Assembly (NCBI RefSeq): GCF_004364245.1
Contig: NZ_SOAV01000002.1
Coordinates: 594,504-658,503 of the forward strand
DNA from: Streptomyces sp. BK208
GTDB lineage: Bacteria > Actinomycetota > Actinomycetes > Streptomycetales > Streptomycetaceae
Reading direction: 5' to 3'
DNA: 64,000 bases
In this document: positions 1 through 9,455 of the stretch, piece after piece
Layout: every line of letters begins with the position of its first letter
How positions within the stretch are numbered: the stretch's first letter is position 1
Made by a program: the position numbers and the translations under genes
Notes under the pieces: generated by a model
Databases searched by the model: none
What the model saw: the letters and a program-made list of their open reading frames with translations, nothing else
Told to the model about the DNA's origin: nothing

Positions 1-112
1 GGAGCGCGACCACCTGGCCGCGCCGCACGGTGAGGTCGATGCCGCGCAGGACGGGGCGCGAGCCCAGCTCGGCGCGGACGCCGCGCAGGGATATGACGGA
101 CTCGTCGCTCAC
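1..112 (-). CDS. Metal (probably zinc) ABC transporter ATP-binding protein, N-terminal fragment
   Basis: Only the first 37 codons lie in the window; the gene continues beyond position 1. The GTG start at 112 is preceded by a good GGAGGA ribosome site with about 5 nt spacing. The translation (ISLRGVRAELGSRPVLRGI) reads as the opening beta strands of an ABC ATPase, just before where the Walker A motif would lie, so no catalytic motif is visible. It sits about 50 bp downstream of the metal-binding lipoprotein gene on the same strand, the usual znuA-znuC order, so it probably energises the same zinc importer. The metal specificity is inferred from the neighbour only. Confidence 0.75.
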   Translation of the reverse strand, partial: MSDESVISLRGVRAELGSRPVLRGIDLTVRRGQVVAL

Positions 113-161
113 GATGTCCTCCGTAACGGTCGAACTGCTGGGGGATGCTGCTTGCTCGGCG

Positions 162-1130
162 TCACTCGGCGCCGAGGGCGGCCCGGAGCGCCTTGAGGTT
201 GGCCTCCATGACCGCGACGTAGTCGTCGCCCCTGGACTGGTCGGTGATGCCTTCGAGCGGATCGAGGACGTCCGTCTTCAGGCCCGCGTCCTTGGCGAGA
301 GTCTTCGCGGTCTTGCCGGAGACCAGTGTCTCGTAGAAGACGGTGGTGACGCCGTCGGCCTCGGCCTCCCGCTGGAGCTCCCTGATCCGGGCGGGGCTGG
401 GCTCGCTCTCCGGGTCGAGGCCGTTGATGGCCTCCTGGGTGAGCCCGTAGCGCTCGGCGAGGTAGCCGAAGGCGGCGTGGTTGGTGAAGAAGACCTTGGT
501 GCCGGTCTTCGCCAGGCCGTCCCGGTACGCCGTGTCCAGGCCGGCCAGCTTCTTCGCCAGCGCCTCGGCGTTCTTGCGGTAGTCGTCGGCGTGGTCCGGG
601 TCGGCCTTCTCGAAGGCGCCCGCGACGCCCCTGGCGATCTCGGCGTACTTCACCGGGTCCAGCCACACGTGCGGGTCGGGGCCGTGCTCGCCCTCCTCGG
701 AGTGTTCCTCCTCGGCGTGCTCCTCGCCCCCGTGGTCGTGCTCGACGTCCCCGTGGTCCTCGAGCGTGGTCAGCGAGGCCGCGTCGATCTTGGTCTTGGC
801 GTCGGACTGGGCGACGGCCTCGTCCACGGCGGGCTGGAGGGACTTCAGGTAGAGCACCGCGTCGGCCTCGCCCATCCGCGCGGTCTGCCGGGCGCTCAGC
901 TCCAGGTCGTGCGGCTCCTGGCCGGGCTCGGTGAGCGTGGTGACGTTCACGTGGTCCCCGCCGATCTGCTCGGCGAGGTACTGCATCGGGTAGAACGACG
1001 CGACGACGTCGAACTTGTCCGTGTTGCCGGCCCCCGCGCCGTCGGTGGAGCAGGCGGAGAGGGTCCCGAGGCCCAGTGCGGTGGCCGCGGTGACTGCTAT
1101 GCCGGAGATGCGGCGTCGTCGTGCGTTCAT
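162..1130 (-). CDS. znuA: Zinc-binding lipoprotein of an ABC importer (ZnuA/cluster A-I family)
   Basis: This is the extracytoplasmic solute-binding component that captures Zn2+ (family members also bind Mn2+) and delivers it to the membrane permease. The 322-residue protein begins with an Arg-rich n-region and a hydrophobic segment ending in a lipobox LSAC, with Cys27 as lipidation site. The family fold is evident from SFYPMQYLAEQIGG, the PHDLELSARQ metal-ligand His region, an internal acidic/His-rich loop of about 35 residues (typical of zinc rather than manganese binders), PDPHVWLDP, and the late FFTNHAAFGYLAERYG and FYETLVSGKTAKTL segments. I chose the ATG at 1130. Two in-frame ATGs at 1139 and 1148 exist but lie inside the predicted -10/Zur region, and a start at 1130 would coincide with a leaderless transcript. 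It is upstream of the ABC ATPase fragment in a probable operon. Confidence 0.88.
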   Translation of the reverse strand: MNARRRRISGIAVTAATALGLGTLSACSTDGAGAGNTDKFDVVASFYPMQYLAEQIGGDHVNVTTLTEPGQEPHDLELSARQTARMGEADAVLYLKSLQPAVDEAVAQSDAKTKIDAASLTTLEDHGDVEHDHGGEEHAEEEHSEEGEHGPDPHVWLDPVKYAEIARGVAGAFEKADPDHADDYRKNAEALAKKLAGLDTAYRDGLAKTGTKVFFTNHAAFGYLAERYGLTQEAINGLDPESEPSPARIRELQREAEADGVTTVFYETLVSGKTAKTLAKDAGLKTDVLDPLEGITDQSRGDDYVAVMEANLKALRAALGAE

Positions 1131-1167
1131 GACACTCATTTTCAACAAATATGGAAACCGTTGTCAA
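1130..1167 (-). promoter_or_regulatory. Predicted znuA promoter with overlapping Zur box
   Basis: Reading the minus strand, TTGACA (1167-1162) is followed after 18 bp by GAAAAT (1143-1138), and the expected transcription start falls on the ATG at 1130. The sequence TGAAAATGAGTGTCA (1144-1130) matches the actinobacterial Zur palindrome TGAAAATGATTTTCA at 13 of 15 positions, and covers the -10 element and start codon. Zur binding would therefore block transcription when zinc is plentiful. The motif match is seen; the regulation is inferred from known Streptomyces Zur boxes. Confidence 0.65.
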
Positions 1168-1306
1168 CAAGCGGTCGCTCACGCGGATGGGAGCCCCCGA
1201 TTTGGCCGAGGGGCGACCCACGCCGGTAACCTGAAGCATTCTCTGGAAGCGTCTCGCTTCGCCCGCCGCACCAGTCAGTCACCGTCGTCGTAATGAAGAG
1301 AGCACC

Positions 1307-2689
1307 GTGGCCGCCGACAAGATCGACACCATCGTCAGCCTGAGCAAGCGCCGTGGCTTCGTTTTCCCCTGCAGTGAGATTTACGGCGGTCAGCGCGCCG
1401 CCTGGGACTACGGCCCGCTCGGTGTCGAGCTCAAGGAGAACCTGAAGCGCCAGTGGTGGCGCTACATGGTCACTTCGCGCGAGGACGTCGTCGGTCTCGA
1501 CTCCTCCGTGATCCTGGCCCCCGAGGTCTGGGTGGCCTCCGGTCACGTCGCCACCTTCACGGACCCGCTGACCGAGTGCACCTCCTGCCACAAGCGGTTC
1601 CGCGCGGACCACCTGGAGGAGGCGTACGAGGAGAAGAAGGGCCACGCCCCGGAGAACGGCCTCGCCGACCTCAACTGCCCCAACTGCGGCAACAAGGGCA
1701 CCTTCACCGAGCCCAAGCAGTTCTCCGGTCTGCTCTCCACCCACCTCGGCCCGACCCAGGACAGCGGCTCCGTCGCCTACCTGCGGCCCGAGACCGCTCA
1801 GGGCATCTTCACCAACTTCGCCCAGGTGCAGACCACTTCGCGCCGCAAGCCGCCGTTCGGCATCGCCCAGATGGGCAAGTCCTTCCGCAACGAGATCACG
1901 CCCGGCAACTTCATCTTCCGCACCCGCGAGTTCGAGCAGATGGAGATGGAGTTCTTCGTCAAGCCGGGCGAGGACGAGAAGTGGCAGGAGTACTGGATGG
2001 AGCAGCGCTGGAACTGGTACACCGGCCTCGGCATGCGCGAGGAGAACATGCGGTGGTACGAGCACCCCGCTGAGAAGCTCTCCCACTACTCCAAGCGCAC
2101 CGCCGACATCGAGTACCGCTTCCAGTTCGGCGGCAGCGAGTGGGGCGAGCTGGAGGGTGTCGCCAACCGGACCGACTACGACCTCTCCTCGCACGCCAAG
2201 GCCTCCGGCCAGGACCTCTCCTACTACGACCAGGAGGCCCAGGAGCGCTGGACGCCGTACGTCATCGAGCCGGCGGCCGGTGTCGGGCGGGCGATGCTCG
2301 CCTTCCTGCTCGACGCGTACATCGAGGACGAGGCGCCGAACGCCAAGGGCAAGCTGGAGAAGCGCACGGTGCTGCGCCTCGACCCGCGGCTGTCCCCGGT
2401 GAAGGTCGCCGTGCTGCCGCTGTCCCGCAACCCGGAGCTGTCGCCGAAGGCGAAGGGGCTGGCGCAGGCGCTGCGGCAGAACTGGAACATCGAGTTCGAC
2501 GACGCAGGTGCGATCGGGCGCCGGTACCGGCGTCAGGACGAGATCGGGACGCCGTTCTGTGTCACGGTCGACTTCGACACGCTGGACGACAACGCGGTGA
2601 CCGTGCGCGAGCGGGACACCATGAAGCAGGAGCGCGTGTCGCTGGACCAGATCGAGGGGTACCTCGCGTCCCGGCTCGTCGGCTGCTGA
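1307..2689 (+). CDS. glyS: Glycyl-tRNA synthetase, class II alpha2 type
   Basis: This essential cytoplasmic enzyme attaches glycine to tRNA-Gly using ATP. The 460-residue length and the opening ([22 protein letters not shown]) are those of the homodimeric archaeal/eukaryotic-like GlyRS found in actinobacteria, not the alpha2beta2 form. A zinc-binding insertion with Cys pairs CTSCHKRF and CPNCG lies at about residues 93-128. Class II motif 2 appears as [25 protein letters not shown], and motif 3 near [19 protein letters not shown]-terminal anticodon-binding domain follows ([10 protein letters not shown] onward). The GTG at 1307 is preceded by a weak purine-rich GAAGAGAG. It is divergent from znuA and convergent with the chitinase gene, with a strong shared hairpin between glyS and the chitinase. 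Confidence 0.96.
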   Translation: MAADKIDTIVSLSKRRGFVFPCSEIYGGQRAAWDYGPLGVELKENLKRQWWRYMVTSREDVVGLDSSVILAPEVWVASGHVATFTDPLTECTSCHKRFRADHLEEAYEEKKGHAPENGLADLNCPNCGNKGTFTEPKQFSGLLSTHLGPTQDSGSVAYLRPETAQGIFTNFAQVQTTSRRKPPFGIAQMGKSFRNEITPGNFIFRTREFEQMEMEFFVKPGEDEKWQEYWMEQRWNWYTGLGMREENMRWYEHPAEKLSHYSKRTADIEYRFQFGGSEWGELEGVANRTDYDLSSHAKASGQDLSYYDQEAQERWTPYVIEPAAGVGRAMLAFLLDAYIEDEAPNAKGKLEKRTVLRLDPRLSPVKVAVLPLSRNPELSPKAKGLAQALRQNWNIEFDDAGAIGRRYRRQDEIGTPFCVTVDFDTLDDNAVTVRERDTMKQERVSLDQIEGYLASRLVGC

Positions 2690-2731
2690 ACGTCCGTTGC
2701 GGTGAGGTACCGGGGGGCTCTGCCCCCTGGA

Positions 2732-2803
2732 CCCCCGGAACGCCGAACGCCCACCCACCACCCGGCTCGGCCGGGTGAGGGTGGGCGTTCGGCGTTCCGG
2801 GGG
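2732..2803. terminator. Perfect 25-bp hairpin between convergent glyS and chitinase genes
   Basis: The arms at 2732-2756 and 2779-2803 are perfectly complementary over 25 bp. The 22-nt loop contains a second 8-bp stem (2759-2777, CACCCGGC with its complement). No T-run follows on either strand, which is usual for Streptomyces bidirectional terminators. A smaller GGGGGC/GCCCCC stem lies just upstream at about 2712-2727. Confidence 0.85.
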
Positions 2804-2832
2804 CCTTGGTTCCGGCTCGGCGGCTCGGCGGC

Positions 2833-3906
2833 TCAGCGGCCCTGGAGGGACTTCACGTTGTCGCCGAAGGTCCAGTTCTTCGAGCCGTCCCAGTTGAGGG
2901 ACCAGGTCATCAGGCCCTTGAGGGAGCCGTTGTAGCGGTTCCAGGCCTGGGCGACCAGGGACGGTGACATGTGGCCGCCGCCCGCGCCGGGCTGCGCGGG
3001 CAGGCCCGGGACCTGCTTGTCGTAGGGCACCCGGATCGTCGTGCCCTGGATGACCAGTCCCTTGTTCAGGCAGTCGGTCTGGGCGGTGAAGCCCTGCACG
3101 GTGCCGGCCGAGTAGGAGTCGCCGGAACAGCCGTACATGCTGCCGTTGTAGTACTGCATGTTCAGCCACCACAGGCGGCCGTTGTCGGCGTACTTCTTGA
3201 TGATCGGCAGGTACGCGCCCCAGATGGAGCCGTAGACCACGCTGCCGCCGGTGACGTACGCCGTCTCCGGGGCCATCGTGAGGCCGAAGTTCGCGGGCAT
3301 CCGGGCCAGCACGCCGTCGATGATGCGGATCAGGTTGGCCTGGGACGTGGAGAGTTGGCCGATGCTGCCGCTGCCGGTGAGACCGGTCTCGATGTCGATG
3401 TCGATGCCGTCGAAGTTGTACTTCTTGAGGATCGGCACGATCGTGTCGACGAAACGGTCGGCCACGGCGGTCGAGTTGAGGTCGATGCCGGCCGTGGCGC
3501 CGCCGATGGAGAGCAGAATCGTCTGCCCCGACGCCTTGGCCGCGCACATCTCCGCGGGCGTCGCCACCTTCACGCCCGCGTCCATCCCGTCCTCCCACAG
3601 GGCCGTCCCGTCGGAACGGATCACCGGGAAGGCCGCGTTGAGGACGTTGTAGCCGTGGGCGGCGATCCGGGAGTCGGTGATCGGGGTCCAGCCGAAGGGC
3701 GGGTGGACGCCGTTGGCGGCGCCGTCCCAGTTCTCCCAGTAGCCCTGGAGGACCTTGCCGGCGGGCTTCGACTTCACGGCGCAGGTGTCGGCGGCCGGGG
3801 CCGGGGCCGCGCCGGCGGGGGCGGCGGACGCGCCGACGGCGGTCAGGGGGGTGAGGACGGCTGCCGCGAGAGCGGCGGCGAACAGGCGGAGTCTGCGACG
3901 GATCAT
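2833..3906 (-). CDS. Secreted family 18 chitinase
   Basis: This exported glycoside hydrolase cuts beta-1,4 links in chitin. The 357-residue product starts with MIRRRLRLFAAALAAAVLTP, a clear Sec signal peptide with likely cleavage near Ala29. The (beta/alpha)8 GH18 barrel shows the substrate-contact SIGG motif at 133-136 and the catalytic signature FDGIDIDIE at 165-173, with Glu173 as general acid. Later barrel motifs (MAPETAYV, WWLNMQYYNG, GLMTWSLNWD) are present. No carbohydrate-binding or fibronectin domain is attached, so this is a minimal catalytic form. I chose the ATG at 3906 because AGGAGG sits 8 nt upstream; a longer frame exists but would start inside the promoter. An operator of the DasR type overlaps the promoter. 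Confidence 0.94.
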   Translation of the reverse strand: MIRRRLRLFAAALAAAVLTPLTAVGASAAPAGAAPAPAADTCAVKSKPAGKVLQGYWENWDGAANGVHPPFGWTPITDSRIAAHGYNVLNAAFPVIRSDGTALWEDGMDAGVKVATPAEMCAAKASGQTILLSIGGATAGIDLNSTAVADRFVDTIVPILKKYNFDGIDIDIETGLTGSGSIGQLSTSQANLIRIIDGVLARMPANFGLTMAPETAYVTGGSVVYGSIWGAYLPIIKKYADNGRLWWLNMQYYNGSMYGCSGDSYSAGTVQGFTAQTDCLNKGLVIQGTTIRVPYDKQVPGLPAQPGAGGGHMSPSLVAQAWNRYNGSLKGLMTWSLNWDGSKNWTFGDNVKSLQGR

Positions 3907-3947
3907 GCGGCTTGCCTCCTGTGTGGGGGTGAGGTGGCGCAGGCATG

Positions 3948-3976
3948 ACAATGCTCTGGTCCAGACCATTCGTCAA
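3948..3976 (-). promoter_or_regulatory. Chitinase promoter with DasR-type (dre) site in the spacer
   Basis: On the minus strand TTGACG (3976-3971) and CATTGT (3953-3948) are separated by exactly 17 bp. That spacer contains TGGTCTGGACCA (3968-3957), a near-perfect inverted repeat matching the Streptomyces dre core TGGTCTAGACCA. DasR binding there would block RNA polymerase until amino sugars release it. The elements are seen; the regulator is inferred from known chitinase promoters. Confidence 0.75.
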
Positions 3977-3994
3977 GAGAATGCGGGCGGGTGG

Positions 3995-4038
3995 TGACAG
4001 ATGAAGGGATGACAGATATTGAAATCTGTCACCTGTCA
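3995..4038 (+). promoter_or_regulatory. Nested TGACAG operator upstream of the aldo/keto reductase
   Basis: TGACAGAT occurs at 3995-4002 and 4010-4017. The second copy forms a perfect 8-bp inverted repeat with ATCTGTCA at 4024-4031 (6-bp spacer), and an outer TGACAG/CTGTCA pair (3995-4000, 4033-4038) encloses it. It lies 16-60 bp before the reductase start, so it is a good candidate binding site for the TetR regulator encoded just downstream. Confidence 0.6.
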
Positions 4039-4053
4039 TGCGAGGCTCGGTAC

Positions 4054-5064
<1,011 letters not shown>

Positions 5065-5090
5065 CCGTGCCCGAGGGTACGGTCTAGGCC

Positions 5091-5678
5091 ATGGCACCGA
5101 CCTCCGAGACCCTGACCGCCGAGCGCATCCTCGAAGCCACCGAGGAGGTGTTGCGTCGCCACGGTCCGGCCAAGGCCACGGTGGTCGACGTGGCCCGTGC
5201 GCTCGGGGTCAGCCACGGCAGCGTCTACCGCCACTTCCGGACGAAGGCCGCGCTGCGCGAGGCCGTGACCAAGCGGTGGCTGGACCGCACCTCCGAGGCG
5301 CTCGCCGGGATCGCCGCCGAGGACCGGGACGCGGAGGAGCGGCTGCGGGACTGGGTGCGGACCCTGTCGGGCGCCAAACGCCGCAAGGCCGGTGACGACC
5401 CCGAACTGTTCGCCACCTACCGGGTGCTGGCCAAGGAGAACGGTGCCGTGGTCAGCCGGCACGTCACCGACCTGATCGACCAGCTGACCCGGATCGTGCA
5501 GGCGGGCCTGGACGCGGGGACCTTCACGGCCCGCGACGCCCGGGGCACCGCCCGCGCCCTCTTCCACGCCACCTGCCGCTTCCACAAGCCCGTGCACGCC
5601 GGGGAGTGGGACCAGCCGGGGATCGAGGACGACCTGGAGGACGTCCTCGACCTGGTGATACGCGGCCTGCGCGGCTGA
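5091..5678 (+). CDS. TetR-family transcriptional regulator
   Basis: The 195-residue protein has an N-terminal helix-turn-helix (residues about 10-58: ERILEATEEVLRRHG, VVDVARALGVSHGSVYRHF) typical of TetR repressors, then a ligand-binding helical domain. It follows the aldo/keto reductase after a 26-bp gap and is likely co-transcribed with it. It is the obvious candidate to bind the TGACAG palindrome at 3995-4038. The stop lies 3 bp from the stop of the convergent beta-lactamase-fold gene. Confidence 0.9.
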   Translation: MAPTSETLTAERILEATEEVLRRHGPAKATVVDVARALGVSHGSVYRHFRTKAALREAVTKRWLDRTSEALAGIAAEDRDAEERLRDWVRTLSGAKRRKAGDDPELFATYRVLAKENGAVVSRHVTDLIDQLTRIVQAGLDAGTFTARDARGTARALFHATCRFHKPVHAGEWDQPGIEDDLEDVLDLVIRGLRG

Positions 5679-5681
5679 ACG

Positions 5682-6836
5682 TCAGACGCCGGCCGCGCTC
5701 CGCCAGAAGGCACGCATCAGCGGCGTCGGTTCCGGGCCCGTCATGGCCACCTGGGTGAGCAGGATCGCGGTCGTCCCGGTGGCCGGGACCAGATGGGCCG
5801 TGGTGCCGCTGCCGCCGACCCAGCCGTAGCGGCCCGGCACGTTCCACGGCTCCGCCCGGTCCACGTCGACCTGACCGCCGTAGCCCCAGCCCTGGCCGAG
5901 GAGGAAGAGACGGCCCGCCTCGCGCTGTCCGCGCGTCAGGTGGTCGGTGGTCATACGGCCCACCGACGCGGGAGAGAGGACCTGCCGGCCGTCCACCGCG
6001 CCCCGCGCGTGCAGCATGCGCGCGAAGGCCAGCCAGTCGTCCGCCGTCGAGACCAGCCCGCCGGCCCCGGACGGGAACGGCGGCACGGAACTCCACTGCC
6101 CGTCGGGCCCGTCGAAGAGTTCCAGGGCACCCGCCGCGGTGGGCGTGTACTGGCTGGTGAAGCGGTACCGCTTCGCGGGCGGCACCTCGAACGCCGTGTC
6201 CGCCATGCCCACCGGCTCCAGCAGGCGCTCCGCCAGGGCCTCCGGCAAGGGCCGGCCGGTGACCCGGCCGATCAGCACGCCCTGTAGGTCGGAGCAGGTG
6301 TTGTACAGCCAGGCCGCTCCCGGCTGATGCAGCAACGGCACCCGGGCCAGGCCCGCCAGCCACGCGTCGGGCTCCGGTGCCCGACGCGGGTCCAGGCCTC
6401 CCTGGTGCGCCGCGAACAGCGCCTGCGCGCCGGGCAGCGAGAAGTCCGACGGGAAGCCCCAGCCGGCCCGGGAGCTGAGCAGGTCTTCCACCGTGATCGC
6501 GCGCTCCGCCGGAACCACGTCGTCCAGGGCGGCGGCCGGGTGGCGCAGCACCATCGGCTTCGACAGCTCCGGCAGCCACGTGTCCACCGGGTCCTCCAGC
6601 GCCAGCAGGCCGTCCTCGACCAGCCCCAGCAGGGCCGCGGCCACGATGGGCTTCGTCAGCGACGCGATCCGGAAGAGGCTGTCCCGTGTCATGGGGGCGC
6701 TGCCGTCGGTGTCCACGTGTCCGACGGCCACCACCTCCGCGTCGTCACCGCGGGCCACCAGCGCCACGGCCCCCGGCACTGTGCCGTCGTCCACGTGCCG
6801 CTGCAGGGTGGCGCTCAGTGCGTTCGCGTCGTTCAT
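5682..6836 (-). CDS. Serine hydrolase of the beta-lactamase class C / CubicO family
   Basis: This 384-residue cytoplasmic-looking protein has no signal peptide. It carries the SxxK nucleophile motif SLTK at 59-62 and the second-site Tyr in LYNTCSDLQG at about 178, followed by HRAGWGF-like and C-terminal GGSGTTAHLVP elements that correspond to the third active-site strand (KTG-like HLV). Such proteins are mostly esterases or D-amino peptidases rather than resistance enzymes. It is 70 bp upstream of nothing else on its strand except the MFS gene further 5', and might be co-expressed with that exporter. The substrate is unknown. Confidence 0.88.
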   Translation of the reverse strand: MNDANALSATLQRHVDDGTVPGAVALVARGDDAEVVAVGHVDTDGSAPMTRDSLFRIASLTKPIVAAALLGLVEDGLLALEDPVDTWLPELSKPMVLRHPAAALDDVVPAERAITVEDLLSSRAGWGFPSDFSLPGAQALFAAHQGGLDPRRAPEPDAWLAGLARVPLLHQPGAAWLYNTCSDLQGVLIGRVTGRPLPEALAERLLEPVGMADTAFEVPPAKRYRFTSQYTPTAAGALELFDGPDGQWSSVPPFPSGAGGLVSTADDWLAFARMLHARGAVDGRQVLSPASVGRMTTDHLTRGQREAGRLFLLGQGWGYGGQVDVDRAEPWNVPGRYGWVGGSGTTAHLVPATGTTAILLTQVAMTGPEPTPLMRAFWRSAAGV

Positions 6837-6906
6837 GGGCGGGCCTCCGGTTCGTCGTCGTCGTGGTGTCGACTCCGGTCGCGTCCGGAACTCATCGGCG
6901 GCCGGC

Positions 6907-8337
6907 TCAGCCGATCCTCCGGGGCAGACGCAGGCCCAGCAGGCCGGTCAGGACCACCGCCGCCAACTGCACCAGCAGCGTCGTCACCAGGGCGTCGCGC
7001 ATGCCCATGCCCGGGATCAGCGACAGGAACAGGGTGCCCAGGGTCGCCACGCCCAGAGCCAGCGAGGACTGCTGGACGGTGATCATGACGCCGCTGCCGA
7101 CGCCCGCGCGCACGGCGGGTACCTCCGACAGGACGACCCGGAAGATCACGGGGAGTTGGAGCGCCTGGCCCGCCCCGGCGACCGCCGCGCCCGGCAGCAG
7201 TTCGACCACGCCGAGGCCGGGCCAGGAACGCCACGCGGCCAGCGTCATCAGGGCCAGGCCCACTCCCTGGAGGGCGGCGCCGGTGGGCACGACACGGGTG
7301 CCGTACCGGGCGACCAGCCTCGGTCCTGCGAGGGAGAAGACGAAGAACACCGCCGCGAGCGGGGCCAGCGCCAGTCCCGCGGCCACCGGACCCAGACCCG
7401 CCCCCTGCTGCAACGCCACCGCGATGACGAACATGAAGCCGCTGAAGCCGATCGAGAACGGCACGATGAGCGAGAGGCCGCGGCGCAGCGACACGATCGC
7501 GAACAGGCTCGGCGGGACCAGGGGCGTACGGCCGGCCCGGTCCGCCCGGCGCTCCACCGTGAAGAACGCCGCCGCCGCGAACGGGAACGCCGCCAGCGAC
7601 AGCCACGTCCACAGCGGCCAGCCCGCCGCCCGGCCCTCGGTGAGCGGGACCAGCAGAGTCAGGAGCGAGGCGGCCAGCAGGAAGGTGCCGGGGACGTCCA
7701 CCGGCTCGGGGCGCGCGGAGCGGGTCTCGGGGACGGCGCGGGCGGCCAGGACGAGACCCGCCAGGACGACCGGCACGTTCACCAGGAAGACGGCACGCCA
7801 GCCGGTGCCCGCGATGTCGGCGGCCACCAGGACACCGCCCAGGATCTGACCCGCCACCATCGACAGGCCGGCCGTGGCGCCGTACAGGCTCATGGCCTTC
7901 GCGCGCCGGGGACCGGACGTGGTCGCCTGGATGGTCGCCAGCACCTGCGGCAGCATCGCGGCGGCCGAGGCGCCCTGCGCCACCCGCGCCGCCACCAGCG
8001 ACCACGCGTCCGGCGCCAGTCCGCAGGCCAGCGAGGTCAGCCCGAAGGCCGCCATGCCGCCCAGGAACAGGCGGCGCCGGCCGAAGAGGTCGCCGAGCCG
8101 GCCGCCCAGGACCAGCAGGACGGCGTACGCCACCCCGTATCCGGCGACGACCAGTTCCAGGACCGCCTCGCCCGCGGACAGGTCCGCGCCGATGGTGGGC
8201 AGGGCGACGTTGACGATGAAGAAGTCGACGAGCGGGAGGGCCGCGGCCAGCAGCACGGTGAAGAGCCCGAGACCGCCGAGCGGGGGCGGCACCGCGGGGC
8301 CCGGACGGACGGGACGTGAAGTGAGGATGTCGGTCAC
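6907..8337 (-). CDS. MFS drug-resistance-type transporter, 14-TM (DHA2) family
   Basis: This is a predicted proton-coupled exporter of about 476 residues with 14 hydrophobic segments. The motif-A loop GGRLGDLFGRRRLFLGG after TM2 and the motif-C-like GATAGLSMVAGQILGGVL in TM5 identify the drug-proton antiporter branch. I chose the GTG at 8337 (protein MTDILTSRP); the longer frame upstream would run through the divergent regulator. The ribosome site is weak. It is divergent from an XRE regulator, which probably controls it, and upstream of the beta-lactamase-fold gene. Confidence 0.9.
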   Translation of the reverse strand: MTDILTSRPVRPGPAVPPPLGGLGLFTVLLAAALPLVDFFIVNVALPTIGADLSAGEAVLELVVAGYGVAYAVLLVLGGRLGDLFGRRRLFLGGMAAFGLTSLACGLAPDAWSLVAARVAQGASAAAMLPQVLATIQATTSGPRRAKAMSLYGATAGLSMVAGQILGGVLVAADIAGTGWRAVFLVNVPVVLAGLVLAARAVPETRSARPEPVDVPGTFLLAASLLTLLVPLTEGRAAGWPLWTWLSLAAFPFAAAAFFTVERRADRAGRTPLVPPSLFAIVSLRRGLSLIVPFSIGFSGFMFVIAVALQQGAGLGPVAAGLALAPLAAVFFVFSLAGPRLVARYGTRVVPTGAALQGVGLALMTLAAWRSWPGLGVVELLPGAAVAGAGQALQLPVIFRVVLSEVPAVRAGVGSGVMITVQQSSLALGVATLGTLFLSLIPGMGMRDALVTTLLVQLAAVVLTGLLGLRLPRRIG

Positions 8338-8368
8338 GCGATCGAGCCTGCGACTGATCCCAGGGTGG

Positions 8369-8392
8369 TACCAGAGTCTCCTTGTGCTGGTA
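8369..8392. promoter_or_regulatory. Inverted repeat in the MFS/XRE divergent intergenic region
   Basis: TACCAG (8369-8374) and CTGGTA (8387-8392) form an inverted repeat with a 12-bp spacer. The first half overlaps the palindrome TGGTACCA. It is centred in the 101-bp gap between the two divergent genes, which must hold both promoters, so it may be the operator of the XRE protein. Confidence 0.4.
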
Positions 8393-8438
8393 GTGGAAGT
8401 ACCTGGCAACAGGGTTCCGGACACGGCACCCTGGAGGC

Positions 8439-9344
8439 ATGACGACAGTGACGGGTCAGGAGACGACGGCACCGTCCCGGCCCCGGGACACCGGCTCGGA
8501 GATCCGGCGGCACGAACTCGCCGCCTTCCTGCGCAGCCGCCGCGAGCGCATCGCGCCCGAACAGGTCGGGCTGCCCCGCGGACGCCGCCGCCGCACACCG
8601 GGGCTGCGGCGCGAGGAGGTCGCCCAGCTCTCGGCCGTCGGCGTCACCTGGTACACCTGGCTGGAGCAGGCCCGCGACATCCACGTCTCCGTGCAGGTCC
8701 TCGACGCACTCGCCCGCGCGCTGCTGCTCGACCCCACCGAGCGCGCCCACCTCTTCCGGCTGGCGGGGGCCGTCGACCCGACGCCCGCGACGGCCTGCCC
8801 GGCCATCACCCCGGCGGTGCGCGCCCTGCTGGAGCAGTTCGAGCCCTACCCGGCCTGCGTGCAGAACAGCCGGTACGACATCCTCGCCCACAACCGCACG
8901 TACGGGCTGCTGCTGTGCGACCTGGACGCGGTGCCGCCCGAGGACCGCAACTGCATGGTCCTCTGCTTCACCCACGAGGAGTGGCGCTCCTCGATCGTCC
9001 ACCTGGAGGAGACGCAGCGGCTGATGGCCGCCCGGTTCCGCGCGACGATGGCCGGCCACCTCGCCGAGCCGGCCTGGAAGATGCTGCTCAAGCGGCTGCG
9101 CACCCAGTCGCCGGAGTTCCGGGAGGCCTGGGAGCGGCACGAGGTCGTCGCGCACCGCGGGAAGCGCAAGGAGTTCCTCAACCGGCACGTCGGCCGCATC
9201 CGCGTCGACCACACCGACCTGTGGCTCGGTCCGGAACCCGGGCCCCGGATGGTGACGTACGCGCCGGCCGACGACGTCTCCCGGGAGCGGCTGGAGAAGC
9301 TGCACGCGATCGCCCGGGAGCGGGAGCCGGCTGCCTCGGGGTGA
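8439..9344 (+). CDS. XRE-family regulator with MmyB-like ligand-binding domain
   Basis: The 301-residue protein has an N-terminal helix-turn-helix (about residues 25-95) with the family's signature RRHELAAFLRSRRERI, LPRGRRRRTPGLRREEVAQL and VGVTWYTWLEQARDI. The C-terminal PAS-like MmyB domain (YDILAHNRTYGLLLCDL onward) probably binds a fatty-acid-like ligand. It is divergent from the MFS exporter it probably regulates. The GGAGG at 8433-8437 is only 1 nt from the ATG at 8439, so the in-frame GTG at 8448 (10-nt spacing) is a plausible alternative start. Confidence 0.92.
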   Translation: MTTVTGQETTAPSRPRDTGSEIRRHELAAFLRSRRERIAPEQVGLPRGRRRRTPGLRREEVAQLSAVGVTWYTWLEQARDIHVSVQVLDALARALLLDPTERAHLFRLAGAVDPTPATACPAITPAVRALLEQFEPYPACVQNSRYDILAHNRTYGLLLCDLDAVPPEDRNCMVLCFTHEEWRSSIVHLEETQRLMAARFRATMAGHLAEPAWKMLLKRLRTQSPEFREAWERHEVVAHRGKRKEFLNRHVGRIRVDHTDLWLGPEPGPRMVTYAPADDVSRERLEKLHAIAREREPAASG

Positions 9345-9455
9345 GCGCCCGAGGTGCGGGAACCCCGGGAAATGCGGAAGGTGATGTTCCCGGGGTTTCC
9401 CAGGCTTGCCACAGCCCGGGTTCCCACCGCACGGACAGGGCGAGGACGAACAGTC

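Noticed and set aside
5682..6836. Calling the SxxK hydrolase a beta-lactamase resistance enzyme
   Set aside because: There is no signal peptide and it has CubicO-like features; most such Streptomyces proteins are esterases or peptidases.
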